Source of the DNA: Clavibacter tessellarius
Lineage (GTDB): Bacteria; Actinomycetota; Actinomycetes; Actinomycetales; Microbacteriaceae
Assembly: GCF_001618005.1 (NCBI RefSeq)
Contig: NZ_LQXA01000015.1
Coordinates: 1 to 50,414, forward strand
DNA length: 50,414 nt
Direction: 5' to 3'
Both the position numbers and the translations under genes were made by a program. Positions within the stretch are counted from its first letter, which is position 1, and each line of letters begins with the position of its first letter. A model generated the notes under the pieces. The model did no database searches. It worked only from the letters and a program-made list of their open reading frames with translations, and had not been told where the DNA came from. Positions 1 to 7,996 of the stretch are shown in pieces.

Positions 1-222
1 GCGCCCGCCGCGCCGAGCACCGGATCCATCCGCCGCCTCCCCGAGGGCACGGGCGTGATCCGCCTGCCCGACCTGTCCGACGGGCAGGGCGGCACCGCGT
101 CCGCCGACGGACGCGACGACGCCGAGCTCGCCGAGCTCGGTCTGGCCGAGAAGCTGGGGCTCCGCGCCCGCGGCGAGTCGCCGGACGACACCGGCGCACA
201 GGATGTGGGGCCCACGCGATGA
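1..222 (+). CDS. ftsE: Cell division ATP-binding protein FtsE, C-terminal tail (partial)
   Basis: Frame 1 is open from the first base of the window to a TGA at 220-222, giving the last 73 residues of a protein whose start lies outside. The tail is acidic and low in complexity (Asp, Glu, Gly, Ala rich) and shows no Walker or signature motif, so the ABC ATPase domain must lie upstream. The identity rests on context: the stop overlaps the ftsX start in an ATGA, the usual ftsEX coupling. FtsE is the cytoplasmic ATPase of the FtsEX complex that activates cell wall hydrolysis at the septum. The family is usually about 230 residues, so this tail looks like an extra C-terminal extension beyond the ATPase core. 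That is inference, because the core is not visible here. Confidence 0.75.
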   Translation, partial: APAAPSTGSIRRLPEGTGVIRLPDLSDGQGGTASADGRDDAELAELGLAEKLGLRARGESPDDTGAQDVGPTR

Positions 223-1136
223 GACTCGGACTCGTCCTCTCCGAGGTCGGCCACGGCCTCCGTCGGAACGTCAGCATGGTCGTGTCGGTCGTGCTCGTCA
301 CCTTCATCTCGCTCACGTTCGTGGGCGCCGCGGTGCTGCTGCAGATGCAGATCGGCCAGATGAAGAACTACTGGTACGACCGCGCCCAGGTCGCCATCGA
401 CTTCTGCACCGACACGTCGGTGCCGAGCGCCACGTGCGTGAACGGCAAGGCCACGCAGGAGCAGATGGACGCGGTGAAGGAGCGCCTCGACAGCGCGACG
501 CTCACCCCGTTCATCGACAAGTACTACTTCGAGGACCAGGACACGGCGTACAAGAACTTCCAGGAGCAGTTCAAGGGCGATCCCGTCACCGAGCTGGTGC
601 AGCCCGAGTTCCTCAACGAGGCGTTCTGGGTGAACCTCAAGGACCCGTCGAAGTCCGACATCCTCAAGGACAGCCTCTCGGGGCTCGCGGGGGTCGAGAA
701 CGTGGTGGACCAGCGGCAGTACCTCGACCAGATCTTCTCCATACTCAACGCCGCGAGCCTCACCGCGGTCGGCATCGCCGGCCTCATGCTCGTGGCCGCC
801 GCCCTCCTCATCGCCACCACCATCCGGCTGTCCGCGTTCTCGCGGAGACGGGAGCTGGGCATCATGAGGCTGGTCGGGGCGTCGAACCGCTTCATCCAGA
901 CCCCGTTCATCCTCGAGGGCGTGTTCGCGGCGCTCATCGGGAGCGTGCTCGCGAGCGCGGCCACGGTGGCACTCGTCAAGTTCTTCGTGCAGGGCTTCCT
1001 GAGCACGCGCCTCACGTCGATATCCCTGGTGAACATGGACGACGCTCTGCTCGTGGTGCCGATCCTGCTCGCGGTGGGCGTCGTGCTGTCCGCGGTCTCG
1101 GCGAACTTCGCGATCAGCAGGTACCTGCGGATCTGA
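219..1136 (+). CDS. ftsX: Cell division protein FtsX (permease-like)
   Basis: 305 residues, the normal length for actinobacterial FtsX. A short cytoplasmic N-terminus is followed by one membrane segment (about residues 18-42), a large extracytoplasmic domain (about 43-170) and three more membrane segments near residues 180-200, 225-250 and 275-297, the four-TM FtsX topology. The stretch RRRELGIMRLVGAS (about 209-222) between TM2 and TM3 is the cytoplasmic loop typical of FtsX/MacB permeases. The extracytoplasmic loop contains two Cys (in DFCTDTSVPSATC) that could form a disulfide. FtsX does not transport; it passes the FtsE ATPase cycle to peptidoglycan hydrolases (RipC-type in actinobacteria). 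It starts inside the ftsE stop codon, so the two genes are translationally coupled. smpB follows 66 bp downstream, the usual actinobacterial order. Confidence 0.95.
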   Translation: MRLGLVLSEVGHGLRRNVSMVVSVVLVTFISLTFVGAAVLLQMQIGQMKNYWYDRAQVAIDFCTDTSVPSATCVNGKATQEQMDAVKERLDSATLTPFIDKYYFEDQDTAYKNFQEQFKGDPVTELVQPEFLNEAFWVNLKDPSKSDILKDSLSGLAGVENVVDQRQYLDQIFSILNAASLTAVGIAGLMLVAAALLIATTIRLSAFSRRRELGIMRLVGASNRFIQTPFILEGVFAALIGSVLASAATVALVKFFVQGFLSTRLTSISLVNMDDALLVVPILLAVGVVLSAVSANFAISRYLRI

Positions 1137-1144
1137 TCCTCCGG

Positions 1145-1150
1145 TAGGCT
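1145..1150 (+). promoter_or_regulatory. Candidate -10 box (TAGGCT) for smpB
   Basis: TAGGCT, the most frequent -10-like hexamer ahead of genes in this window. A start site about 7 nt downstream gives a 5' leader of roughly 45 nt before smpB. The leader begins with the 14-bp perfect palindrome GCCCGGATCCGGGC at 1158-1171. No good -35 element is visible. Confidence 0.4.
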
Positions 1151-1202
1151 GATGGGCTGCCCGGATCCGGGCGCATCCACCCGAACCATCGAGGAGTCCA
1201 CC

Positions 1203-1679
1203 GTGCCCAGGGAACGTGGCGAGAAGGTGGTGGCGACCAACCGCAAGGCTCGCCACGACTACACCATCGAGTCGACCTACGAGGCCGGCCTCGTGCTCAC
1301 GGGCACCGAGGTCAAGTCGCTCCGGCAGGGGCGCGCGTCCCTCGTGGACGGCTACGCCTTCGTGGACGCGGGCGAGGCGTGGCTCGACGCGGTGCACATC
1401 CCCGAGTACAACCAGGGCACCTGGAACAACCACCCGGTCAGGCGGAAGCGCAAGCTGCTCCTGCACAAGGAGCAGATCCTCAAGATCCACTCCAAGGTGA
1501 AGGAGGGCGGCTACACGGTCGTGCCCCTGCAGCTCTACTTCGTCGACGGCCGCGCCAAGGTGGAGCTCGCCATCGCGAAGGGCAAGAAGGAGTACGACAA
1601 GCGCCAGACGCTCCGGGAGCGCCAGGACAAGCGCGAGGCCGATCGCGCCATGTCGTCGCACCGCCGGCTCGGCGAGTAG
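1203..1679 (+). CDS. smpB: SsrA-binding protein SmpB
   Basis: 158 residues from the GTG at 1203, the usual SmpB length. This start is chosen over the in-frame ATG at 1152 because it sits 6 nt after a GAGGAG ribosome binding site and gives an N-terminus ([19 protein letters not shown]) that aligns with the family. The OB-fold core shows [18 protein letters not shown] (about 26-43), the hallmark tmRNA-binding segment, and the C-terminal tail is basic ([20 protein letters not shown]), the part that occupies the empty mRNA channel. SmpB delivers tmRNA to stalled ribosomes for trans-translation. Its RNA partner ssrA follows 148 bp downstream, so the functional pair is adjacent. Confidence 0.97.
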   Translation: MPRERGEKVVATNRKARHDYTIESTYEAGLVLTGTEVKSLRQGRASLVDGYAFVDAGEAWLDAVHIPEYNQGTWNNHPVRRKRKLLLHKEQILKIHSKVKEGGYTVVPLQLYFVDGRAKVELAIAKGKKEYDKRQTLRERQDKREADRAMSSHRRLGE

Positions 1680-1827
1680 GCGCACCGGCCGTCGGCGGTG
1701 GTGCGGGCGTCGCGCGTCGGCTATCATTGAGGGCTGGCCGGGGTTCGCTCCGGTCGACGATTGACAACTCGACAGCGTGGAACATGCGACCCGGCTCGGG
1801 TGCCTCTCGAGGCGCTCTGCCGTTCAT
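1680..1827 (+). promoter_or_regulatory. smpB-ssrA gap with candidate ssrA promoter elements
   Basis: A perfect consensus -35 hexamer TTGACA lies at 1761-1766, rare in sequence this GC-rich, and would be correctly placed about 60 bp before the mature tmRNA. The region 17 bp further (around 1784) lacks a clear TATAAT-like box. An alternative -10, TATCAT, is at 1722-1727. Either would give a 5' precursor trimmed to the mature end. Confidence 0.35.
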
Positions 1828-2203
1828 GGGGATGATCGGTTTCGACATTGCCTGAATGACTGCGAGAAGCGGGTCGAGGATGCAGGGCTATCTCGTAAAC
1901 GCTCTCTGCAAAATACAACTGCCAATAACAAGCAGTCGTCCTTCGCTCTCGCTGCCTAAGCGAGCGCACTAACAGGACCGTCGACCCGGTGATGCTCTCT
2001 AACCGGTAAGTCGGCGTCAGAAAAGGGAGCTCGCTGCGCGGTCGTGCCTCAGGGCCGCGCGGGACTCGAACTGAGGCTGGGCCCGTCGGATCAGATGCCA
2101 GGAGCAAGTTCCGGGGCCGAGCAGGACGCCTTTCCTGGATACACCCGTAGAAGGCGCAGGATTACAGCAGTGGACCGGGGTTCGATTCCCCGCATCTCCA
2201 CCA
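1828..2203 (+). ncRNA. ssrA: Transfer-messenger RNA (tmRNA, 10Sa RNA)
   Basis: One-piece tmRNA of about 376 nt. The 5' end GGGGATG (1828-1834) pairs with CATCTCC (2193-2199), forming the acceptor stem with one G-U pair, followed by discriminator A and an encoded CCA (2201-2203). The T-arm GGTTCGATTCCCC is intact. The tag frame runs from the GCC resume codon at 1921 to TAA at 1957-1959 and encodes ANNKQSSFALAA, a typical actinobacterial tag with the ALAA degron end recognised by ClpXP. Pseudoknot-rich segments before and after the tag frame are expected but I did not fold them. It works with SmpB, encoded just upstream. Confidence 0.97.
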
Positions 2204-2256
2204 TCGCGTCGCATGTCCCACGCTCGTCGAGGGGCCGGATCCGTCCGGTCGCGACG

Positions 2257-2283
2257 AAGGCCCCGTCCACCGGACGGGGCCTT
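2257..2283. terminator. Bidirectional GC hairpin between ssrA and the ABC permease
   Basis: Perfect 12-bp stem AAGGCCCCGTCC / GGACGGGGCCTT with a 3-nt ACC loop, lying between the tmRNA 3' end and the convergent permease gene. There is no T-run on either strand, so it would be a U-less terminator acting for both transcripts. Confidence 0.75.
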
Positions 2284-2297
2284 CCGTCTGCCCGGTC

Positions 2298-4109
2298 TCA
2301 GCCCACGGGCGCGCGCGGCGCGGCGGGGGCGGGTGCGCCGGGGTCGCTCGTCGCCAGCGCCGGGGCCGTCGTCTCGACCGCGGGAGATCCGGTCCGGCCG
2401 CGGCGCCGCTTCCGCCCGCCGGAGCGCCCGTACACGAGGTACATCGTGAGCCCCATGATGATCATGAGGAGCACCGTGTACACGAACGTGATGCTCATCG
2501 AGTCGAGGTTCGCCTCTCCCTCCGTGCTCGCCTTGATGGCGATGCCGAGCGGCTCGTACAGCGGCTGGTAGAGGAACACCGCGGCGTCGTAGTCGTCGAG
2601 GAGGCTGTTGAAGTTGAGCGCCGTGATGGCGGCGACCGTCGGGATCACGAGCGGCACCAGCACGCGGCGGAACGTCGTGAGCGAGCGCGCCCCGAGGATC
2701 CGCGCGGCGTCCTCGAGCGATTGCGGCACGCTCGCGAACGCGGCCTTCAGCAGCCGCAGGGTGAACGGCACCTTCACGATGATGTACGCGACGAGCAGCA
2801 GCCACGTCGTGCCCGTGAGCACCTGCCCGCCGATGAGCGGCTGCGGCCGGTCGAAGGTCTGCAGCAGCGCCAGGGCGATGAGGATGGTCGGCAGGATCCA
2901 CGGGATGTGCAGCAGGTACTCGATGGCCGCGGTCGCCCAGTTGCGGTTGCGCTGCACGAGGCGCGCGACGAAGAGCAGCCCCGCCACCACGATCACGGCG
3001 GCCAGCGCGCTGTAGACGAGGCTCACGACGAACGGGCGCAGCACGTCGGGGGAGCCGAGCACGGTCGCGTAGTTCCGCAGGGTGAAGGAGTCGAGCGTGA
3101 TGGTGCCCGTCTGCACGCTCTTCGAGTCGAGGAACGAGAACAGCACGATGAGCACGACGGGCAGGGCGTAGACCACGAAGAGCACGTACGCGACGACGTG
3201 CACGACGCCGTTGACGATCGGGTTCCGGATGCGCTGCTTCTGCAGCGGCGTCGCGACCTTCGCCACCGAGAAGTACACGCCCGACTTCTCGACGCGGTTC
3301 ATGATCGCCAGCAGCGCGATGGTCGCGACGCCCAGCACGATGGCGAGCAGCGCCGCGAGGTCGCGGGAGCTCGTGCTCTTGGAGAAGGTGACGATCATGG
3401 GCGCCACCGTCTGGAAGCCCGTGCCGCCGAGCACCAGGGGAGCGGTGAGCGCCCCGAGGCCGGTGAGGAACGTGAGCACGGTGACCGCGAAGATCATGGG
3501 CCGCAGGGCCGGCAGCACGATGCGGAAGAGGATCCGGCCGGTGCCCGCGCCCATGCTCCGGGCCGCCTCGATGGTCTGGTGGTCGATGGCCGCGAGCGAG
3601 GAGCGGAGGAAGAGCATGTGGTTCGTGGTCGTGGCGAACGTCATCACGATGACGACCGCGAAGTACCCGGAGAACCAGTCGGGGTCGAGATCGGGGACGA
3701 CGCGCTGGGCGATGGCCGTGACGAACCCGTAGCGTCCGTAGATGAAGTCGTAGCCGGCCGCGAGCACGATGCCGCCGTAGATGAGCGTGGTGGCGTACCC
3801 GAGCCAGAGCACGCGGGACCCGCGCACCACGAAGTACTCCGTGACCAGCACGATGAAGATGCCGACCACGTTGACGGTGATCGCGAGGGTCACGGCGAGC
3901 AGCAGGCTGTTGCCGACGCTCCGCATCGCCCGGTCGGAGCTGACGAGCTTCTCGAGCGCCCGCCCGCTGAACGACCCGTCGGGGAAGAACGTCGTGATCA
4001 GCAGGTTGGCGTTCGGGAACACCAGGAACGTGACGATGAACCACAGCGCGGCGATGAGCACCACGACGCCGAGGGGGGAGCGCAGCAGCGCGCGGACGGG
4101 GGTGCGCAC
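2298..4109 (-). CDS. ABC transporter permease, fused double MetI-type domain
   Basis: 603 residues with about 12 hydrophobic segments, which is two consecutive binding-protein-dependent permease domains in one chain, as in FbpB-type ferric importers and related phosphonate or spermidine systems. Each half carries an EAA-like loop: EAARSMGAGTGRILFRIVLP in the first and EDAARILGARSLTTFRRVLV in the second, the contact sites for the ATPase. The C-terminus is Ala/Pro rich and probably cytoplasmic. The GTG start at 4109 lies 2 bp after the ATPase stop, so the three importer genes form one operon read from 6219 to 2298. The fused chain would replace the two permease subunits of other importers. Substrate is not readable from the sequence. 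Confidence 0.9.
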   Translation of the reverse strand: MRTPVRALLRSPLGVVVLIAALWFIVTFLVFPNANLLITTFFPDGSFSGRALEKLVSSDRAMRSVGNSLLLAVTLAITVNVVGIFIVLVTEYFVVRGSRVLWLGYATTLIYGGIVLAAGYDFIYGRYGFVTAIAQRVVPDLDPDWFSGYFAVVIVMTFATTTNHMLFLRSSLAAIDHQTIEAARSMGAGTGRILFRIVLPALRPMIFAVTVLTFLTGLGALTAPLVLGGTGFQTVAPMIVTFSKSTSSRDLAALLAIVLGVATIALLAIMNRVEKSGVYFSVAKVATPLQKQRIRNPIVNGVVHVVAYVLFVVYALPVVLIVLFSFLDSKSVQTGTITLDSFTLRNYATVLGSPDVLRPFVVSLVYSALAAVIVVAGLLFVARLVQRNRNWATAAIEYLLHIPWILPTILIALALLQTFDRPQPLIGGQVLTGTTWLLLVAYIIVKVPFTLRLLKAAFASVPQSLEDAARILGARSLTTFRRVLVPLVIPTVAAITALNFNSLLDDYDAAVFLYQPLYEPLGIAIKASTEGEANLDSMSITFVYTVLLMIIMGLTMYLVYGRSGGRKRRRGRTGSPAVETTAPALATSDPGAPAPAAPRAPVG

Positions 4110-4111
4110 GG

Positions 4112-5140
4112 CTACGACCGGTACCGCAGGATCGCGGCCGGGTCGATGCCCACGACGACCTCGGCGCCGGGCGCGAGGGGCGCGGCGCCCGTCTCGGCCA
4201 CGAGCGCCTCGACGGCGTCGTCCCCGAGGTCGACCCGGTACGTGCTGTAGGACCCGTGGTACTTGCGCTCGGCCACCACGCCGTCGAGGCGGACGCGGCC
4301 GGCGTCGGTCACCGCGGATCCGCGCGGATCCACCGACACGCGCTCGAGCCGCACGTAGGCGCGGCTCGAGGCGTCGAGGCCCGGCGCCCCCGCGTCGCGG
4401 AGGCGGGCGACCGTGGACGGGCCGAGCGCGTTGATCGCCCCGACGAAGGTCGCGACGAACTCGGTGGCCGAGCGGTCGTAGATGTCCTCCGGGGTCCCGA
4501 CCTGCTCGATCCGCCCCGCGTCGAAGACGGCGATGCGGTCGCTCATGGTGAGCGCCTCCTCCTGGTCGTGCGTGACGTAGACCGTCGTGATCCCGAGCCG
4601 GGACTGCAGGCCCTTCAGCTGGTCGCGCAGCTGCACACGGAGCTTGGCGTCGAGGTTGGAGAGCGGCTCGTCGAGCAGCAGGATCCGCGGCTCCAGCACG
4701 AGCGCCCGCGCGATGGCGACGCGCTGCTGCTGACCGCCGGACAGCTCGGCCACGTCCTTGTCGAGCTGGGCCGCGCTCAGCTCGACCTGATCGGCCATGG
4801 CGCGCACGAGCCGGTCGGTCTCGGCCTTGCCGGCCTTCCGCACCGTGAGGCCGAACGCGATGTTCTGCCGCACCGACATGCTCGGGAACAGCGCGTAGTT
4901 CTGGAACACCATGCCCACGCGGCGCTTCTCGCTGGGCAGCCGCGTGGCGACCTGCCCGTCGATGACGACCTCGCCGCGGCTCGGGTCGACGAAGCCGGCG
5001 AGCGTGCGCAGCGCCGTCGTCTTGCCGCAGCCCGACGGCCCGAGCAGGGTGAAGAACTCGCCCTCGTGGATCTCCAGGTCGAGCCCCGGGATCGCCACCT
5101 GGTCGCCGAAGCGCACCTCGACGTCGTCGAAGCGGATCAT
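4112..5140 (-). CDS. ABC transporter ATP-binding protein (FbpC/PotA-type)
   Basis: 342 residues. Walker A GPSGCGKTT, Q-loop in MVFQNYALFPSMSV, signature LSGGQQQRVAIARAL, Walker B ILLLDEPLSNLD and the switch His in VTHDQEEAL are all present, so the ATPase should be active. The C-terminal 110 residues form a TOBE-like regulatory domain, as in FbpC, PotA and MalK. The start is the ATG at 5140, whose A is the last base of the lipoprotein stop (TGATG). The open frame continues upstream only as antisense-like read-through of the lipoprotein gene, so longer starts are not credible. It powers the permease encoded 2 bp downstream. Confidence 0.93.
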   Translation of the reverse strand: MIRFDDVEVRFGDQVAIPGLDLEIHEGEFFTLLGPSGCGKTTALRTLAGFVDPSRGEVVIDGQVATRLPSEKRRVGMVFQNYALFPSMSVRQNIAFGLTVRKAGKAETDRLVRAMADQVELSAAQLDKDVAELSGGQQQRVAIARALVLEPRILLLDEPLSNLDAKLRVQLRDQLKGLQSRLGITTVYVTHDQEEALTMSDRIAVFDAGRIEQVGTPEDIYDRSATEFVATFVGAINALGPSTVARLRDAGAPGLDASSRAYVRLERVSVDPRGSAVTDAGRVRLDGVVAERKYHGSYSTYRVDLGDDAVEALVAETGAAPLAPGAEVVVGIDPAAILRYRS

Positions 5141-6219
5141 CAGGGCAGGTACTCCAGCTCGGTCTTCTCGACCCAGTCGGCGATGTGCTCGCGCACGAAG
5201 CCGTAGTCGACGTCCTGCTTGTCGAGCGACTCGATGAGCGTCTTCACGGCCGGCAGCGCCTTCTCCCGCGCGGTCGTGTTGACGGGGTAGCTCGAGAACT
5301 TCTCCGCGAACGCGCCCTGCACGTCGGCGCTGCCGAACCAGTCGATGAAGGCGCGGGCCCGCTCCTCCTTCTTCGTGCCGGCGATCTCGGCGATCTGCTC
5401 GGTCACGAACGGGACGCCGGCCTTCGCGGGCACGATCTCGGTGGTGGTGCCGTACTGCGCGTCGCGCGCCGCGATGCCGCTCGACGCCAGGGTGCCGAAG
5501 GACACCTCGCCGCGGGAGAGGCGCGCGTAGAGGTCCGTGCCCTCGACCGCGGGGGAGCCGTTCGCGAAGTAGTCCTTCACGACCTGCCAGCCCTCGTCGC
5601 TGATGCCCAGGTCGCCGTCGGGGTCCGCGTAGGGCGCGAGGAGGCCCGCGAGGATGAGCTGCGGCGTGGCCTCGCCGAGGCGCGTGTTGACCTCGTACTT
5701 CCCCTGGTACGCGGAGGAGTGCAGGTCGGTGACGTCCTTCGGCACGTCGCCGCCGGAGGTCTGCTTCGCGTCGTGCACGGTGACGATGGCCTGCTCCACG
5801 AGCGGCCAGTAGGCGCCGCCGTCGGGGTCGCCCGAGGCCTGGTCGACCTCGCCGGACCACGCGGGCGTGTACGCCGTGATGGCGTCCTCCGCCTTGAGGT
5901 TCTCGAAGTACATGTTGTTGAGGCCGAACACCACGTCCCCGACGGGGTTGTTCTTCTCCGCGACGATGCGGTTCGCGAGGTCGGCGCCGCCGAGGCCCAC
6001 GATCTGGATGTCGAAGCCCGCCTTGGCCGCCTCGGCCGTGACCCAGTCCCCGCGGCCATCGCCGTTGGAGTTCGTGTAGACGATGAGGGTGTCGCCCGAG
6101 GCGGGGGAGGCGCCGGGATCCGCGCTGCCGCCGCCCGACGATCCGCATCCGGAGAGGGCGAGCCCGGCCGCGACGACGGCGGCGAGGGAGGCGGTGAGAC
6201 GGCGGGCGCGGTTCTTCAT
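5140..6219 (-). CDS. ABC transporter substrate-binding lipoprotein
   Basis: 359 residues from the ATG at 6219, which has a GAGAGGA ribosome binding site; an upstream in-frame ATG at 6288 would hide the signal peptide. The N-terminus is a lipoprotein signal with lipobox LSGC, then a Gly/Ser/Pro-rich linker and a periplasmic-type binding fold beginning DTLIVYTNSNGDGRGDW. This belongs to the extracellular binding protein class of ferric iron, polyamine, thiamine or 2-aminoethylphosphonate importers. The paired Tyr of classical FbpA ferric-binding proteins is not evident near the C-terminus, so iron is not supported over other ligands. First gene of a three-gene importer operon. A direct repeat that could be an operator lies upstream (6325-6343). 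Confidence 0.88.
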   Translation of the reverse strand: MKNRARRLTASLAAVVAAGLALSGCGSSGGGSADPGASPASGDTLIVYTNSNGDGRGDWVTAEAAKAGFDIQIVGLGGADLANRIVAEKNNPVGDVVFGLNNMYFENLKAEDAITAYTPAWSGEVDQASGDPDGGAYWPLVEQAIVTVHDAKQTSGGDVPKDVTDLHSSAYQGKYEVNTRLGEATPQLILAGLLAPYADPDGDLGISDEGWQVVKDYFANGSPAVEGTDLYARLSRGEVSFGTLASSGIAARDAQYGTTTEIVPAKAGVPFVTEQIAEIAGTKKEERARAFIDWFGSADVQGAFAEKFSSYPVNTTAREKALPAVKTLIESLDKQDVDYGFVREHIADWVEKTELEYLP

Positions 6220-6324
6220 GGTGTCCTCTCGGAGGGAGCACGTCGGCGTGCTCGCGGGCGGCGCGCCGTTCCGGCGCGAAGTCCCCACCCTAGGAGCGGG
6301 ATCCGCGGCGGCCCGGTCCGGCGG

Positions 6325-6343
6325 TCGCTGTTGGCTCGCTGTT
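6325..6343. repeat. Two direct TCGCTGTT repeats one helical turn apart
   Basis: TCGCTGTT occurs at 6325-6332 and 6336-6343, with an 11-bp period. The pair lies just downstream of TATGCT (minus strand, 6350-6345), a candidate -10 for the importer operon, and therefore covers the predicted start site near 6338. This is the geometry expected of a tandem repressor site; no regulator is identified. Confidence 0.4.
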
Positions 6344-6344
6344 C

Positions 6345-6350
6345 AGCATA
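6345..6350 (-). promoter_or_regulatory. Candidate -10 box (TATGCT) of the ABC importer operon
   Basis: TATGCT on the minus strand would place the transcript start near 6338 and leave a leader of about 120 nt before the lipoprotein gene. No convincing -35 is visible. No DtxR/IdeR-like iron box could be seen in the 6220-6456 gap. Confidence 0.35.
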
Positions 6351-6456
6351 GGGACACCGGAGACGATTCCCTCACCTGGGGAGCAAGCTGGTCGGGGCGC
6401 GTCGCGCCGCTCGCGGGAGCGGGAATACATAGCACGTGCATTGGATTCGATACCTC

Positions 6457-7956
6457 ATGACCGGACGCACCATCGCGGGGACCCCCTCGAGCACCGAACC
6501 CGCCGACGACCGCGACCGCACGCGCTGGCAGGCGTTCTGGGTCTGCGTCGGCGTCGCGGCCCTGACGATCCTCGACCTCTCGAAGGTGAACGTCGGGCTG
6601 CCGTCGATCGAGGAGTCGCTCGGCGCCGGATCCACGGACCTGCAGCTCATCGTCGCCGGCTACGCGCTCGCGTTCGGCCTGGCCCTCGTGCCGGCCGGGC
6701 GGCTCGGCGACATCCGCAGCCGGCGCCTCATGTTCGTGATCGGCCTCAGCGCCTTCACGCTCGCGAGCCTCCTCTGCGCGCTCGCGCCCGACGTGAACAC
6801 GCTCGTGGTCGCGCGGATCCTGCAGGGCGTCGCCGCGGGCATCCAGATGCCGCAGGTGCTCGGCCTCATCCAGCAGCTCTTCCAGGGCGAGGAGCGCGCG
6901 CGGGCGTTCGGCCTGTTCGGCGCGGTCGTGGGCGTCGCGACGGCGTTCGGCCCGACCGTGGGCGGCCTGCTGATCCAGCTCGGTGGCCCGGAGGACGGCT
7001 GGCGGCTGCTCTTCTGGATGAACATCCCGCTCGGCATCGCCGCCATCCTCTTCGCGCTCAAGCTCCTGCCGAAGCGGCAGGCCCGGCCGGAGGGGAAGGT
7101 CGGGCTGGATCCCGTCGGCATCCTGCTTCTCGCCGTCGCCACCTTCTCGCTGATGCTGCCGTTCGTGCTCACGACCGGCGGCCCGGACGACGACCCGCGC
7201 CGCTGGCTCGCGCTCGCGGTAGCCGCGGTGGCCGCCGGGCTCTTCGTCGCGTGGGAGCGGCGCTACGCGTCGCAGGGCAAGTCGCCCGTCGTGCACTTCG
7301 CGCTGTTCCGGCTGTCGTCGTACCGGAACGGGATCCTCATCGCGACGGCGTACTTCGCCGCGATCCCGGCGGTGTTCCTGCTCACGACCCTCTACCTCCA
7401 GCAGGGCCTCGGCCTCGCACCCGTGTTCGCCGGCATGGTCGGCATCCCGTTCGCGCTGTCCTCGGCCGTGACGGCGTGGATCGGCGGACGGCTCGTGTCC
7501 CGGCTCGGCCGGCAGCTCGTGGTCATCGGCCTCGCGGTCGTCGTGGTCGGGATCACCCTGCTGCTCCTCGCGGCCGTGCTCACGCCGCGCGAGGTCACCC
7601 CGTGGGCCATGGCCGCGGCGATGCTCGTGGCGGGCATCGGCGCGGGCTTCGTCATCTCGCCGAACCAGACCCTGACGCTCGCGGAGATCCCGGTCACCGA
7701 GGGTGGCGTGGCCGGATCCATGGCGCAGGTGGGCCAGCGCGTCGGCACGGCCGTGGGCGTCGCGGCGGCCTCCGCCACGTTCTTCAGCACGCTCTACGCG
7801 GAGGCGGCCGGCGGATCCGACGCGAGCCTGGCGGTGTACCACGACGGCTTCCGCAACGGCTTCCTCGTCACCATCTCGCTGGTGGCGGTGGCGCTGCTGC
7901 TCGGCCTCGTGGACCTCGGGCAGCGGCGCCGACGTCAGCGGGCCGCGACCGCCTGA
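6457..7956 (+). CDS. MFS transporter, DHA2 (EmrB/QacA) family
   Basis: 499 residues with about 14 hydrophobic segments, the DHA2 drug:H+ antiporter arrangement. Visible family motifs are the TM1 acidic residue in TILDLSKVNVGLP, the loop 2-3 motif A (GRLGDIRSRR), an Arg in TM4 (VVARILQG) and motif C in TM5 (GAVVGVATAFGPTVGG). These predict a proton-coupled exporter in the plasma membrane; the substrate cannot be told. The start is uncertain: the ATG at 6457 has no clear ribosome binding site, and a GTG at 6436 is in frame. An 8-bp palindrome GCACGTGC sits at the upstream GTG. It is a single gene, divergent from the ABC importer and convergent with hisN. Confidence 0.9.
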   Translation: MTGRTIAGTPSSTEPADDRDRTRWQAFWVCVGVAALTILDLSKVNVGLPSIEESLGAGSTDLQLIVAGYALAFGLALVPAGRLGDIRSRRLMFVIGLSAFTLASLLCALAPDVNTLVVARILQGVAAGIQMPQVLGLIQQLFQGEERARAFGLFGAVVGVATAFGPTVGGLLIQLGGPEDGWRLLFWMNIPLGIAAILFALKLLPKRQARPEGKVGLDPVGILLLAVATFSLMLPFVLTTGGPDDDPRRWLALAVAAVAAGLFVAWERRYASQGKSPVVHFALFRLSSYRNGILIATAYFAAIPAVFLLTTLYLQQGLGLAPVFAGMVGIPFALSSAVTAWIGGRLVSRLGRQLVVIGLAVVVVGITLLLLAAVLTPREVTPWAMAAAMLVAGIGAGFVISPNQTLTLAEIPVTEGGVAGSMAQVGQRVGTAVGVAAASATFFSTLYAEAAGGSDASLAVYHDGFRNGFLVTISLVAVALLLGLVDLGQRRRRQRAATA

Positions 7957-7959
7957 GCG

Positions 7960-7985
7960 CGTCGGGCCGGCCGCGTCCGGCGACG
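7960..7985. terminator. Candidate bidirectional hairpin between the MFS gene and hisN
   Basis: CGTCG (7960-7964) pairs with CGACG (7981-7985) and CCGG (7967-7970) with CCGG (7977-7980), with a GG bulge and a 6-nt loop. It lies in the 40-bp gap between convergent genes and has no U-run. Confidence 0.4.
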
Positions 7986-7996
7986 GCTCGCGACGG

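Noticed and set aside
1152-1202. Upstream ATG for smpB
   Set aside because: Only 1 nt after the predicted -10 box and not homologous; the GTG at 1203 has a good ribosome binding site.
2179-2203. Integration site (att) at the tmRNA 3' end
   Set aside because: tmRNA ends are common phage targets, but I see no second copy of the 3' end and no integrase in the window.
2721-4250. 509-codon frame antisense to the ABC permease, and similar long frames at 9907-12489 and 41447-43744
   Set aside because: Highly charged shadow translations (runs of Arg, Glu, His, Asp) without a ribosome binding site or motif.
6220-6456. DtxR/IdeR iron box for the ABC importer
   Set aside because: No 19-bp palindrome resembling TTAGGTTAGGCTAACCTAA could be found.
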